From: DATJGR01 sp963780795
GTDB lineage: Bacteria; Pseudomonadota; Gammaproteobacteria; Pseudomonadales; Azotimanducaceae
NCBI GenBank assembly: GCA_963780795.1
Contig: CAWADH010000008.1
Span: 682,001-746,000, forward strand
Reading direction: 5' to 3'
Length of the DNA: 64,000 nt
The notes under the pieces are model-generated. The model was not told where the DNA came from, did no database searches, and worked only from the letters and a program-made list of their open reading frames with translations. Positions 8,306 to 17,260 of the stretch are shown here, in pieces. Position 1 is the first letter of the stretch. Each line of letters starts with the position of its first letter. The position numbers and the translations under genes are program-made.

Positions 8306-9946
8306 TTACACGCTCTCGATCGGCTCGCCGTCGAATATCACGTCATGCACGAACAGCACGAGTAGCCCGAGCCCCACCACCGTGACGGCGAATCCGACGA
8401 GGCCGCCGACAAACGGCAGATTGCTGACGAACGTCAGGATCAGCAGCCCGACCAGCAGCGATACCGCGAAGTGCTCCTCCCGCTCGGCCACCGCGTCGAG
8501 CAGGCGCGAGCCGACCAGCTGCGCCACCACCACTTTCGCCAGGTAAACGCCGGCGCACCAGGCCATCAGCGCGATCGCGCCAACTGGAATGCCGATGACG
8601 GTGATGCACGCCAGCACCGCGATAATCGGCGTCGCCACCAGCGCGACGATGCCGTAGCCGCCGCTGCGCAATGCATCGCCCACGCCGGCGAATGGAACGC
8701 GCTGCAGCGCGGGCACCACCCACAGCAACGCGAACCCGGCGACGAACGCGGCGGCCAGCCAGACGAGTTCCCAGCCGTAGAAGTGGGCGGTGAGATAGCG
8801 GTTCTTCTCGACGTCCATCTTGTCGAGTTCGGTGATCAACTGCCCGCCGATCACCGCGCCGGGCGATACCACCACGTGATCTTTCTTTTCCACACCGTGC
8901 GCGTGCACATCGCCGGTGACGTGCGCCGGCGCCAGCAGCGTCATCCGCTTCGAGTAGGTGGTGAGCTCACCGCCGATCGCGCTCGCCACTTCGAGTTCCT
9001 CGCCGCCGCCGAGCACGTCGTGCCCGACGCGACCTGCGAGCGTCACCTTCTCGCCGCCAACGAGCACGTTCTGCTCGATGCTCGACGTGTCGGTAACGTT
9101 GACCGATTCGCCGCCGCCGAACAGATTCCGCCCGATCCGCCGCGACGACACGGTGAGCGTTTCCGCGCCGGCCAGCACACTGCCGTCGACGGAGCCGTCG
9201 AGCGTTACGCTCTCGCCGCCGGTTATCACGAGACCCGCGACGTTGCCGCGGATGATCACGCGGCGGCCCAACGCGATGAGATCGCCGCTGACGTTGCCGT
9301 TCACCTCTACCGTATCGCCGAGCGCGATCAGCGTGTCGTCAATGGTCTCGTCCGCCGGGATCAACACGGATCCTTCGTGTTCGTGGCGAATCTCGACCGC
9401 TTCGGATTGCGACGGGTGCAGCGCGAACGCGCAGGCGATGCACGCCATCATCATCGGACCGCGAATGCGCCGGCCCACTACCGAAGCGACCCACAACAAC
9501 AAGAGCATGATCACGATTCCACCCAGTGTTTCGACGATTGAAGACGCAAGCTGGCTGCCGCGATCCGACAGCAGGAAGGTACCGGTGCGCACTAACAGGT
9601 TCACCGCGCCGCCGGCATTGAACGGGTTGAACCACTTGACCGCGTCCGGCACCGGGACGTCGATCAGACTGCGTGCGGTAGAGAACAGCGCGGCGATCAG
9701 CAGCACCACGACGGAGCCGGTAACCATCGCACGGACACTGGTGGGCTTGACGAACTCCGGCACCGACACCGACGCAGGGTCGTACGCCAGCGCGGCTGCG
9801 AGCGCTTGTGACTCCTCGCGCAGCGCCGCGACGCGAACGGCGCAGCGATCGCACGCGGCGACATGCTGCCCCACTTCTGCGGTGTCGCGCGCCTCGAGCG
9901 CATCGTCGGCAAGCATCGCCAGCGCGAGTTCGGTCGGGTGAGTCAC
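8306..9946 (-). CDS. Zinc-finger anti-sigma factor fused to bactofilin-like repeats and membrane helices
   Basis: A 546-residue protein. Residues 1-45 form a ZAS-type anti-sigma zinc finger with H28-x3-C32-x2-C35. A membrane helix follows at about 72-90 and another at about 128-150. Residues about 175-345 are short beta repeats with GNVSGDLIALG/GGESVTL phrases, like polymer-forming bactofilin domains. The C-terminal 180 residues contain several further membrane helices. The GTG start at 9946 has GAGGAGG 7 bases upstream and overlaps the TGA of the sigma gene by four bases (GTGA). The pairing predicts that it sequesters that sigma factor at the membrane. The role of the repeat domain, perhaps sensing the envelope, is inference. 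Confidence 0.82.
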   Translation of the reverse strand: MTHPTELALAMLADDALEARDTAEVGQHVAACDRCAVRVAALREESQALAAALAYDPASVSVPEFVKPTSVRAMVTGSVVVLLIAALFSTARSLIDVPVPDAVKWFNPFNAGGAVNLLVRTGTFLLSDRGSQLASSIVETLGGIVIMLLLLWVASVVGRRIRGPMMMACIACAFALHPSQSEAVEIRHEHEGSVLIPADETIDDTLIALGDTVEVNGNVSGDLIALGRRVIIRGNVAGLVITGGESVTLDGSVDGSVLAGAETLTVSSRRIGRNLFGGGESVNVTDTSSIEQNVLVGGEKVTLAGRVGHDVLGGGEELEVASAIGGELTTYSKRMTLLAPAHVTGDVHAHGVEKKDHVVVSPGAVIGGQLITELDKMDVEKNRYLTAHFYGWELVWLAAAFVAGFALLWVVPALQRVPFAGVGDALRSGGYGIVALVATPIIAVLACITVIGIPVGAIALMAWCAGVYLAKVVVAQLVGSRLLDAVAEREEHFAVSLLVGLLILTFVSNLPFVGGLVGFAVTVVGLGLLVLFVHDVIFDGEPIESV

Positions 9947-10461
9947 CTGGATTCCTCCTCGGACGGTGCAAGCGCTTTCCGCAATGCCTGCTTGCCGCGC
10001 AACAACAGCACTCCGACGTGATTGCGCGAGAGACCGAGTGCCTCTGCGATCTCGTCGTAGCTCGCATCGTCGTAGTACGCGAGCAGAATCGGCAGGCGAT
10101 ACTTTTCCGGCAACGCCGCAATCGCAGCGCGCACCTTGGCGCCGCGTTCGGTGATCATCAGCGCATCGATGCCTTCGGTGGACTCGGACTCCGCGGCCGC
10201 GAGTTCGGCCGCCTCGTCGCCGAAGCGCAGTTCGCCGTGACGCCGCCGCCGCAACAGATCGATGCAGTGATTGCGCGCGATGCCGATCACCCACGCAACG
10301 AACGGCTGCGCCGGGTCGTAACGGTCGAGCGCGCGATATGCCCGCACGAACGCATCCTGCGCCGCGTCTTCAGCGAGCACGGTTCCTCCGAGCAGCCGAA
10401 GGCACAGGCCGAATACCCGGCCGTAGCTGCTGCGGTATTCCGCTTCGAAGTCGACCTTCAA
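9943..10461 (-). CDS. ECF-type RNA polymerase sigma factor
   Basis: A 172-residue sigma-70 family factor of the ECF class, with only two domains. Region 2 (residues about 8-75) contains AEDAAQDAFVRAYRAL and FVAWVIGIARNHCIDLLRRRR. Region 4 (about 110-165) contains the helix-turn-helix ASYDEIAEALGLSRNHVGVLLLRGKQALRK. The start is a TTG at 10461 with AGGGA five bases upstream. The anti-sigma gene follows with a four-base overlap, the usual arrangement for a cytoplasmic sigma held by a membrane anti-sigma. Target promoters cannot be derived; autoregulation from the 117-base gap upstream is likely but no clear box was seen. Confidence 0.92.
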   Translation of the reverse strand: MKVDFEAEYRSSYGRVFGLCLRLLGGTVLAEDAAQDAFVRAYRALDRYDPAQPFVAWVIGIARNHCIDLLRRRRHGELRFGDEAAELAAAESESTEGIDALMITERGAKVRAAIAALPEKYRLPILLAYYDDASYDEIAEALGLSRNHVGVLLLRGKQALRKALAPSEEESR

Positions 10462-10578
10462 CCCGTTCCCTGCGCCACACGCACGTGAGACCTGAGATTA
10501 CCGTCGTTATCTGGATATACGAGCGAGGCGGCGGGAAATTACAGACGTCCCCCTCCGACGAGACGACGCCGCCGAACG

Positions 10579-11586
10579 TCAGTCGGCGGCCTCAGCCCCC
10601 GCCGCCACCAAGGCCAGATCGGCGCTCGACACCTTCTTCGTGTCGAACTTTTTCGCTGAGGCGCTCATCCGCATCAGCGCCTGCTGCACTTTCATGGGCG
10701 GAGCTGTGTCGCCTTTCTTCGCCTTGTGGAAGCGCACCGGGTTGATTCGCGCGACGACGTAGTTGCGCAGATACGGCGAGCGCAGACCCTGCGCCTGCAA
10801 CTTCGCGACGATGCGCTTCACTTCGCCGTCGATCTCGAGCAGGCGCGCCGCCCATGCATCGCGTTCGCGCAGGCTCGTCGCGAGCGGTTTGTCGCCGAAG
10901 CGATCGACCTTCTTGAGGAACGGGTTGTATGCGCCGCCGGCGAATCGCGAGTCCTGTTCGTACACGATGCCGAGCGTCAGCAACTCCGGCGCTTCGAATT
11001 CCGCCGCGTAGTCGGATTCGCGCCTGCCACTGCTCGCGAGGCTGCGCGCCATGCGGATCACCTCGAGGCTCTTGTCCTTCAGGTTGTGCGCCTTCTCGGT
11101 GTTGAGGGCGAGGATGCGATACGCCAGCGTCTCGTCGGGCGAAACGAGCGCCGTGATCTGCCGCAGGCCGAGCACCTTTGCGGCCGCAAGACGATGCCGG
11201 CCGTTCGGCGTCCACAGCGCGCCGTCGGCACCGCGCACGACAATCAACGGATCGAGAAACGCACCGGCTTCATCGATCTTCGTTGCCAGGCGCTTCGTGT
11301 GCGTCGGCGACAGATCGCGCTGGAACGGCGTCGGTTGCACCGCGGCAAGCGGCAACGACGCGACAACGAGCGGCCTGCCGCCGAGTGGATCGCGATAGGC
11401 GCCGATCGCCGCGCCGCCGGCCGCGACGATCTGCGCGGCGAGTTCGGCCACTTCGGGTTGATCGAGCGGCAAGGCGACTTCGGCCGCCGCGAGTCCGCGC
11501 CGTTCGCGCGCGGGTGCGAGTTTGCCGCGCGGGCGTGGCCTCGCTTTCGCTTTCACTTTGGGCTCGGTTTTGCGTTTCGCAGCCAT
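10579..11586 (-). CDS. ParB/Srx-fold (ParB-like nuclease domain) protein, orphan
   Basis: A 335-residue protein. The first 35 residues are a basic Lys/Arg/Pro/Ala tail. About residues 80-150 carry a ParB/sulfiredoxin-like domain, with LPLAAVQPTPFQRDLS and the signature WTPNGRHRLAAAKVLG (the G-x-H/R-R box that binds CTP or phosphate in ParB and related proteins). The remainder is helical and does not match the DNA-binding HTH of chromosomal ParB that I know. No parA, parS repeats or plasmid genes are near, so partition is unlikely. The function is unknown; a regulatory or nuclease role is possible. It lies upstream of the sigma gene on the same strand. Confidence 0.75.
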   Translation of the reverse strand: MAAKRKTEPKVKAKARPRPRGKLAPARERRGLAAAEVALPLDQPEVAELAAQIVAAGGAAIGAYRDPLGGRPLVVASLPLAAVQPTPFQRDLSPTHTKRLATKIDEAGAFLDPLIVVRGADGALWTPNGRHRLAAAKVLGLRQITALVSPDETLAYRILALNTEKAHNLKDKSLEVIRMARSLASSGRRESDYAAEFEAPELLTLGIVYEQDSRFAGGAYNPFLKKVDRFGDKPLATSLRERDAWAARLLEIDGEVKRIVAKLQAQGLRSPYLRNYVVARINPVRFHKAKKGDTAPPMKVQQALMRMSASAKKFDTKKVSSADLALVAAGAEAAD

Positions 11587-11620
11587 CGCACGAACCTCAG
11601 ATTCCTGGTCAGAAAGTCAG

Positions 11621-14600
11621 CTAACTGGCGGGCATCATCGATGTCCGCTCCGCTTCGGCCGGCCTGGTCCGTCCGCCCATCACCAGATAGAACGTCGGCA
11701 GCACGAACAGCGTGAACAGCGTGCCCACCAGCATGCCGGCCGCGATCATGAGACCGATCGCAAAGCGCGCGTTAGCACCCGCGCCGTAAGCGGTGAGGAG
11801 CGGAAACACGCCCATCGCCGTGGCGAACGTGGTCATCAGAATGGGTCGCAGGCGCAGACCGGCTGCTTCGAGCACGGCGGCGCGGCGGTCGGCTCCCTCG
11901 CGCTGCCTATTGTTCGCGAAGTCGACGATCAGTATGCCGTGCTTGCTGATGAGCCCGATGAGAGTGAGCAACCCGACCTGGGTGTAGATGTTCAGCGTCG
12001 TCATGCCGATGGCGAGCGGCACCAGCGCGCCGAAAACCGACAGCGGCACACTGACGAGCACAATGAGGGGATCGCGGAAGCTGTTGAACTGCGCGGACAA
12101 CACCAGGTAGATGAACACGAGTGAACTGCCGAACAGCAACAGGAAATTCTGGCTCTCCTGTACGAAGCGCCGCGACTCTCCCGCATAATCGACGCGGTAA
12201 CCGACCGGCGCTACCTCCTGCAGCGCCCGCGAGAGATACGACAGGCCGTCGCCGAGCGAGTTCGGCGGCAGCACGAGCCCGCCTATGGTCACGCTGTTCA
12301 GCTGCTGGAACTGCTTGAGCGTATTGGGCTTCACGGATTGCTTCAGCGTGATCACCGTGCTGAGCGGCACGAGTTCACGGCTCTTCGTGCGCAGGTAATA
12401 GCGCTCGAGCCACTCTTTCGTCAGGCGAAAGCCGCGATCCGCCTGCGGGATCACCTTGTAGCTGCGTCCTTCCATGCTGAAGCGATTCGTTTCCACCTCG
12501 CCCAGCATGATCTGCAGCGTGCGGCCGATGTCCTCCATCGAAATCCCGAGCCGCGCGGCGAGCTCGCGGTCAATGCTGACGTCCACCTCCGGCCGCGAGT
12601 ACTGCAGATCCTTGTTGACGAACGCGAACACGCCGGATTGGCGCGCCTTCGCGAGCACGTCGTCAGCAATGCCGTCGAGCTGTTCGTAACCGACGTTCCC
12701 GGAGATCACGAACTGCACCGGCAGTCCACCGGAAGCGCCGGGTAGCCCGCCTTCCGCAAACGTGAATATTTCGAGGCCGCTGATGCCGTCGTACTTGCGC
12801 TGTATTTCCTGGCGGACCTCTTCGAGACTCCGCGTACGTTCGCTCCACGGTTTGAGTTCGAGGCCGCCGAACACCGAACCCGGTTCGTTCACCTGCCACG
12901 AATGCGTGATCTCGGGCACGGTCTTCCATGCGGCCACCATCTGGTCGAGGAAATACGTGGTGTATTCGAGGCTGCTGTAATCGGGCGGGGTTGCGGCCGC
13001 AAAGATATTGCCGCTGTCTTCTTCCGGCGCGAGCTCGCGCTGCGCGAGCTGATAAAACACGGGCAAGGAACACAGCACCACGGCGCCGAACAGCATCACC
13101 GCGCCGCGGTTGTCGAGGCAATGGCCGAGCCAACGTTCGTAGCGCTGGTGCAGCGCCTGAAACCGCCCATCGAGCCAGCTGGCGACCTTTCCCTGGTGCG
13201 CGTGATCCTTCAGCAGATACGCGCACATCATCGGACTCAGCACCAGCGCGATCACGCCGGAGACGACCACGGCGCCGGCCAACGTCAGCGCAAACTCGCT
13301 GAAGAGCACACCGGTGAGCCCGCCGAGAAAGCCGATCGGCAGATACACCGCGACGAGCGTCAACGTCATCGCGATGACCGGCGTCGCCACTTCGCGCGCG
13401 CCCATCAGCGCGGCATCGAGGGGTCGTTGGTCCTTCTCGATGTGACGGTGCACGTTTTCGACCACGACAATTGCATCATCGACCACCAGCCCGATGGCGA
13501 TGACCATCGCGAGCAGCGTCAGCAGGTTGATCGAGAATCCCATCACCCAGATCAGAAACAGCACGGTGACGAGCGAGAGCGGAATCGCGACGATCGGGAT
13601 CGCGACCACGCGCAGCGAGCCGAGGAACAAAAAGATCACGAGCACGACTATTACCGACGCTTCGAGCAGCGTGCGCATCACTTCCTTCAGTGCTTCTCGG
13701 ATGTAGATCGAGCCGTCCGCGTCCATGAAGATCGACATGTCTGCGGGCAGCTGCGTGTTGATCTCCTTTATCTTCTCCTTCACACGCGTCGTCATCTCTA
13801 GCGGATTGGCGCCCGGCGCTTCGGTGATCGCGATGAACACCGTTGGCTTGCCGCTCGAGTACACGGCCCGTTCGTACGTTTCACTCGCGAGTTCGACCTT
13901 CGCAACGTCGCCGAGGGTGACGCGACGGTCGCCGTCCTGACGCACGACGATGGCGGCGAACCGATCCGGATCGTCGAGATCGGTCTGCGCATCGACACTC
14001 GCGCGCACGTACTCACCCCGCGTCGTACCGGCCGCGGAAATGTAGTTGTCGCGTCGGATCGCGTCGTCCGCATCCGTCGCCGTGACGCCGAACGCCGCCA
14101 TCTTCGTGGGGTTCAGCCAGACGCGCATCGCGAAGTTGCCGCTGCCGAGCACACGCGCTTCGCCCACTCCCTCGACCGTCGACAGCACCGGCTGGATGAA
14201 ACGCGCCGCGTAATCGGCGCGCTGCTGCACGCTCATCTCATCGGAGAGGAGTGCCAGATACATCAGCGCGTCGCCGCCGGTGCGATTGCTGACGACCGGA
14301 TCTTCGACGTCGCGTGGCAGTTCGTGACGCGCTTCATTCACCTTGCTGATGATTTCGGCGAGTACCTCCGTCGAGTCCTCGCCGAGGCGCACGTTCGCCT
14401 CGATCTGCGAAAGACCGGGATCGCTCTGCGACGTGACGAACTCCACGCCCTTCGCAGCCGCGATGCGGCGTTGCAGCGGCGTCGTGACGAAACCCTGTAC
14501 GGTTTCCGCGCTCGCACCCGGATAGAAGGTGTTGACGAAGATGACGCTCTTTTCCACCTCCGGGTATTGGCGAAGCGAAAGCTGCGTGCCGGCCTGAATG

Positions 14601-14680
14601 CCGACGAGCAGCATCGCCGCACTCACGACGAGTGCGAGCACCGGGCGCCTGACAAACAGGTCGGTAAAACGCGGATTCAC
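11621..14680 (-). CDS. RND efflux pump inner-membrane permease (HAE1/AcrB-like)
   Basis: A 1019-residue RND transporter. N-terminal FVRRPVLALVVSAAMLLVG is TM1. TM4 holds the proton-relay Asp pair in GLVVDDAIVVVENVHRHIEK. Two large periplasmic loops (about 40-330 and 560-860) and the second helical bundle complete the usual two-fold layout, at the length expected of AcrB/MexB relatives. It exports drugs, solvents or other hydrophobic compounds using proton motive force. It overlaps the adaptor gene by four bases (ATGA). No outer-membrane TolC-like gene is adjacent, so a channel must come from elsewhere. Confidence 0.95.
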   Translation of the reverse strand: MNPRFTDLFVRRPVLALVVSAAMLLVGIQAGTQLSLRQYPEVEKSVIFVNTFYPGASAETVQGFVTTPLQRRIAAAKGVEFVTSQSDPGLSQIEANVRLGEDSTEVLAEIISKVNEARHELPRDVEDPVVSNRTGGDALMYLALLSDEMSVQQRADYAARFIQPVLSTVEGVGEARVLGSGNFAMRVWLNPTKMAAFGVTATDADDAIRRDNYISAAGTTRGEYVRASVDAQTDLDDPDRFAAIVVRQDGDRRVTLGDVAKVELASETYERAVYSSGKPTVFIAITEAPGANPLEMTTRVKEKIKEINTQLPADMSIFMDADGSIYIREALKEVMRTLLEASVIVVLVIFLFLGSLRVVAIPIVAIPLSLVTVLFLIWVMGFSINLLTLLAMVIAIGLVVDDAIVVVENVHRHIEKDQRPLDAALMGAREVATPVIAMTLTLVAVYLPIGFLGGLTGVLFSEFALTLAGAVVVSGVIALVLSPMMCAYLLKDHAHQGKVASWLDGRFQALHQRYERWLGHCLDNRGAVMLFGAVVLCSLPVFYQLAQRELAPEEDSGNIFAAATPPDYSSLEYTTYFLDQMVAAWKTVPEITHSWQVNEPGSVFGGLELKPWSERTRSLEEVRQEIQRKYDGISGLEIFTFAEGGLPGASGGLPVQFVISGNVGYEQLDGIADDVLAKARQSGVFAFVNKDLQYSRPEVDVSIDRELAARLGISMEDIGRTLQIMLGEVETNRFSMEGRSYKVIPQADRGFRLTKEWLERYYLRTKSRELVPLSTVITLKQSVKPNTLKQFQQLNSVTIGGLVLPPNSLGDGLSYLSRALQEVAPVGYRVDYAGESRRFVQESQNFLLLFGSSLVFIYLVLSAQFNSFRDPLIVLVSVPLSVFGALVPLAIGMTTLNIYTQVGLLTLIGLISKHGILIVDFANNRQREGADRRAAVLEAAGLRLRPILMTTFATAMGVFPLLTAYGAGANARFAIGLMIAAGMLVGTLFTLFVLPTFYLVMGGRTRPAEAERTSMMPAS

Positions 14681-15747
14681 AGCGCCACGCTCTCGTCGAC
14701 CACGACGCGCACGCCGCGGAACAACTTGTTCTGCCCGACGCTCACCACTCTGTCTCCGGCGCTCACGCCGTCGAGCACGGCCACCCGACCGTCGCGGACC
14801 TTGCCCGCGCGCACCACCCGTGCGTTGGCCGTGAGCGCACCGTCCTGCGTCGGCTCGATCACGTACACGGTGTTGCCCTGCAGCGAATACGTCATCGCCG
14901 TTTCCGGGATGGTGACCAACTGTTGCCGGTCGCCGAGATCCACATCGAGCTCCGCGAACATGCCGGGCAGCAGACCGCTGTCTTTCTCGAGCTGCGCGCG
15001 CACCAGAACATTCCGCGTGTTGGGATCGATGCGCGCGTCCACGGCGTTGACCACCGCGTTGAAGGTCCGCCCCGGGTACGCATCCACATGCACGGCCACG
15101 TTCAGACCGGCGCGCAACTGCGGCGCGTATCGAGCGGGCACGGTGAAATCGATCTCGAGCTCCGACTGATCCTGCAGCGTAGCGATCACAGTGCCGGGCG
15201 AGAGATAGTCTCCAACGTCCACTTTCTTGATGCCGATGGTGCCGGAAAACGGCGCCTCGATACGCTTGTTGGCGATCCGCGCTTCCGTCTCCGCGAGCTG
15301 CGCGCGGGCGCGTTCGAGATCGGCGCGGCTGCGGTCGAACTGCGTCTGCGGAATCGAGTGGCGTTCGATCAGCGATCGATCGCGTTCGAACAGCAACTCG
15401 GCGAGTTCCACCGCGGCAGCCTGGTTGCGACGGCTCGCCAGCTCCTCCTTGTTGTTCAGCACCACGAGCGTCTGGCCCTGCACCACGTGGTCACCGGACG
15501 CGAAGCGGATCTCGATGATCTCGCCGCTGCCTTCCGACGTCAGCTCCACGCCGCGCACCGACTGAATCGTGCCCACCGCGTTCAGCGTATCGCTCCAGGT
15601 CTCGAGATTCGCGACGGAGGCGGCGATCGTCACCGGCGGAGGCGAGAAATCCGTGTTCGCGAACGCATTGAAGCGTTTGTACAGATAGCCGCCGATCGAT
15701 CCGAAGAGGACCAGCAGCAGCGCGATGGCGGCGGCGTAGGCTTTCAT
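14677..15747 (-). CDS. RND efflux periplasmic adaptor (membrane fusion protein, HlyD/AcrA-like)
   Basis: A 356-residue adaptor. Residues 1-25 are an N-terminal membrane anchor or signal. It continues with a barrel/lipoyl segment (SGEIIEIRFASGDHVVQGQTLVVL), an alpha-hairpin with coiled-coil character (about 95-165), the second lipoyl half (SGTIGIKKVDVGDYLSPGTVIATL), and beta-barrel and membrane-proximal domains to the end. It links the permease to an outer-membrane channel. The stop overlaps the permease start, so the two proteins are made together in adaptor-then-pump order. No regulator gene is adjacent. Confidence 0.94.
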   Translation of the reverse strand: MKAYAAAIALLLVLFGSIGGYLYKRFNAFANTDFSPPPVTIAASVANLETWSDTLNAVGTIQSVRGVELTSEGSGEIIEIRFASGDHVVQGQTLVVLNNKEELASRRNQAAAVELAELLFERDRSLIERHSIPQTQFDRSRADLERARAQLAETEARIANKRIEAPFSGTIGIKKVDVGDYLSPGTVIATLQDQSELEIDFTVPARYAPQLRAGLNVAVHVDAYPGRTFNAVVNAVDARIDPNTRNVLVRAQLEKDSGLLPGMFAELDVDLGDRQQLVTIPETAMTYSLQGNTVYVIEPTQDGALTANARVVRAGKVRDGRVAVLDGVSAGDRVVSVGQNKLFRGVRVVVDESVAL

Positions 15748-15812
15748 GGGGTGCGGACAATATCATCCAGGCCGTTTGGTCATCGACCGATACCTGGCCC
15801 GACCGCGTGAAT

Positions 15813-16181
15813 TCATTGGCGTCGCCATCGCACGATCACGAATGCATAGACCGCCAGATTCACCGCGACGACGAAGAGACCCAGCCAGAACTGAATCGTT
15901 GGCGTCAGGCCGGCCGGATACATCACCGGCATGACGTAGTGTTCGACGAATCCGCCCGTGTAGCCCTGGTCGCCCGCCATCGCCCGCGCGCGCTGTTCGA
16001 GCGGTGTCAGCGGACACTCCACGCCCAGGAATTCGACCAGCGCGCCCCATACGAACGCCGGAACGTGCAGCCACGCGACCCACTTCCAGCGCAGCACGCA
16101 CCACGCCCCGAACAGCACGAACACGATGAACGCGAAGTGCAGCAGCACGAGCGCGTCGGCCGCGATCCCCAACCCTCGCAT
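15813..16181 (-). CDS. DUF2784 membrane protein
   Basis: A 122-residue protein with three to four hydrophobic helices. The first is ALVLLHFAFIVFVLFGAWCVLRW, and the ECPLTPLEQ motif after helix two is the mark of DUF2784. The function of this family is unknown. It lies upstream of the RND operon on the same strand with a 65-base gap, and directly downstream of the cyclase-like gene (31 bases). Cotranscription with either is possible but not shown. Confidence 0.8.
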   Translation of the reverse strand: MRGLGIAADALVLLHFAFIVFVLFGAWCVLRWKWVAWLHVPAFVWGALVEFLGVECPLTPLEQRARAMAGDQGYTGGFVEHYVMPVMYPAGLTPTIQFWLGLFVVAVNLAVYAFVIVRWRRQ

Positions 16182-16212
16182 GCCGCCTACGCAGAACCCG
16201 GCCGCGGGTTGC

Positions 16213-17223
16213 TCAATGGATATAGCCGGCGGCCTTCAACACGTATAGCGCATCGGCGGTCACCCACGGATTCATCCTCACTTTGCTCGTCCCGCCCCAA
16301 TCGATGTAGTCGTTGCCGAGCTTCAGTTGCTGCGACGCCTTGTAGTACCGCCGCTCCGCTGGCCATCCACCGTCGCTCAGCTGCTTGCTCGCCAGGAGAT
16401 CGAGCGCGGGTTCGCATCGCTTGTCGCGAATGAAGCCCGTCTCCGCCATCACCTTCAGCCCATGCAGGACGTCGTAGTGCCAGTAGAGGGGATAGTGAAG
16501 CTGCACGAACTCGGCTTTCATGACGGAGCCATCCGACTCGCGCCGGTACAGGTGACGCTTCAGGAACACCTCGGACGCGCGCTTCGCGGCCTTGAGCGAC
16601 GGCTTGTGATCGTGCCGCGTGCCGTAATGCGACAACGCCCGGAGCGGCAGAATCGACTCCATGAAGGACGAGTGGCACGCGCGCGGGTCCTTGTCGCAGT
16701 TCCATCCGCCATCGGGCCACTGCCAATGCAATAGCCGCTCGACGAAGTCGCGTGTTCGATCGTCGGCAATGTCCAACTTCAAGATCGACCACAGCGCATT
16801 GGATTGCTGCGATGCGCAGCGCCGGAAGCGACCCTGCATGAGCGGCACGCCATCCTGTCCGTAGACCTTGCTCTTCGACTCGACTTCGAACTCTCGATAG
16901 AACCGTTCGCCCAACCACTGTTCCTGCAGCTGGTCGCGAATCGGAATGAGGTCTTCGTCGGCCGTCGGGTAACCGATGTCGGCCAGCGTCGCCATCACCC
17001 AGTGCGCGCCCTGCCACTTCGCATAGACGTTCGCACGAACCTCTCCGCTCGGCGCGCGCCGTTGCAGCAGCGACGCGACGAGCGGCGAATTTTTGACCTC
17101 ATTGCGTAACGATCGGATGGATTTCGAATTCGGATCTTCCCCGAGGAATCCGGTTCTGACCTTGAAGCGAACGGCGGGCTCGTCGGACTCGAGCAACGCC
17201 CGGACGATTGCGTTGGTCTCCAT
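16213..17223 (-). CDS. Squalene-cyclase/prenyltransferase-like repeat protein
   Basis: A 336-residue alpha/alpha-barrel repeat protein. QW-like motifs are visible (WQWPDGGWNCD near residue 185 and KQLSDGGWPAERRYY near residue 290), together with repeated helix pairs (ALWSILKL, YDVLHGLKVMAE, TADALYVLKAAG). It is far shorter than true squalene-hopene cyclases (over 600 residues) and no DxDD protonation motif was found, so cyclisation activity is doubtful. It resembles stand-alone terpenoid-cyclase-fold proteins of unknown function. It is 37 bases downstream of the Baeyer-Villiger monooxygenase gene on the same strand, which hints at a shared terpenoid or steroid context. Confidence 0.7.
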   Translation of the reverse strand: METNAIVRALLESDEPAVRFKVRTGFLGEDPNSKSIRSLRNEVKNSPLVASLLQRRAPSGEVRANVYAKWQGAHWVMATLADIGYPTADEDLIPIRDQLQEQWLGERFYREFEVESKSKVYGQDGVPLMQGRFRRCASQQSNALWSILKLDIADDRTRDFVERLLHWQWPDGGWNCDKDPRACHSSFMESILPLRALSHYGTRHDHKPSLKAAKRASEVFLKRHLYRRESDGSVMKAEFVQLHYPLYWHYDVLHGLKVMAETGFIRDKRCEPALDLLASKQLSDGGWPAERRYYKASQQLKLGNDYIDWGGTSKVRMNPWVTADALYVLKAAGYIH

Positions 17224-17260
17224 CTCGTCCCCCTACTCGTTTCGCGGCCATCCGCCCTCG

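Noticed and set aside
16213..17223. Functional squalene-hopene cyclase
   Set aside because: The protein is about half the required length and has no DxDD motif.
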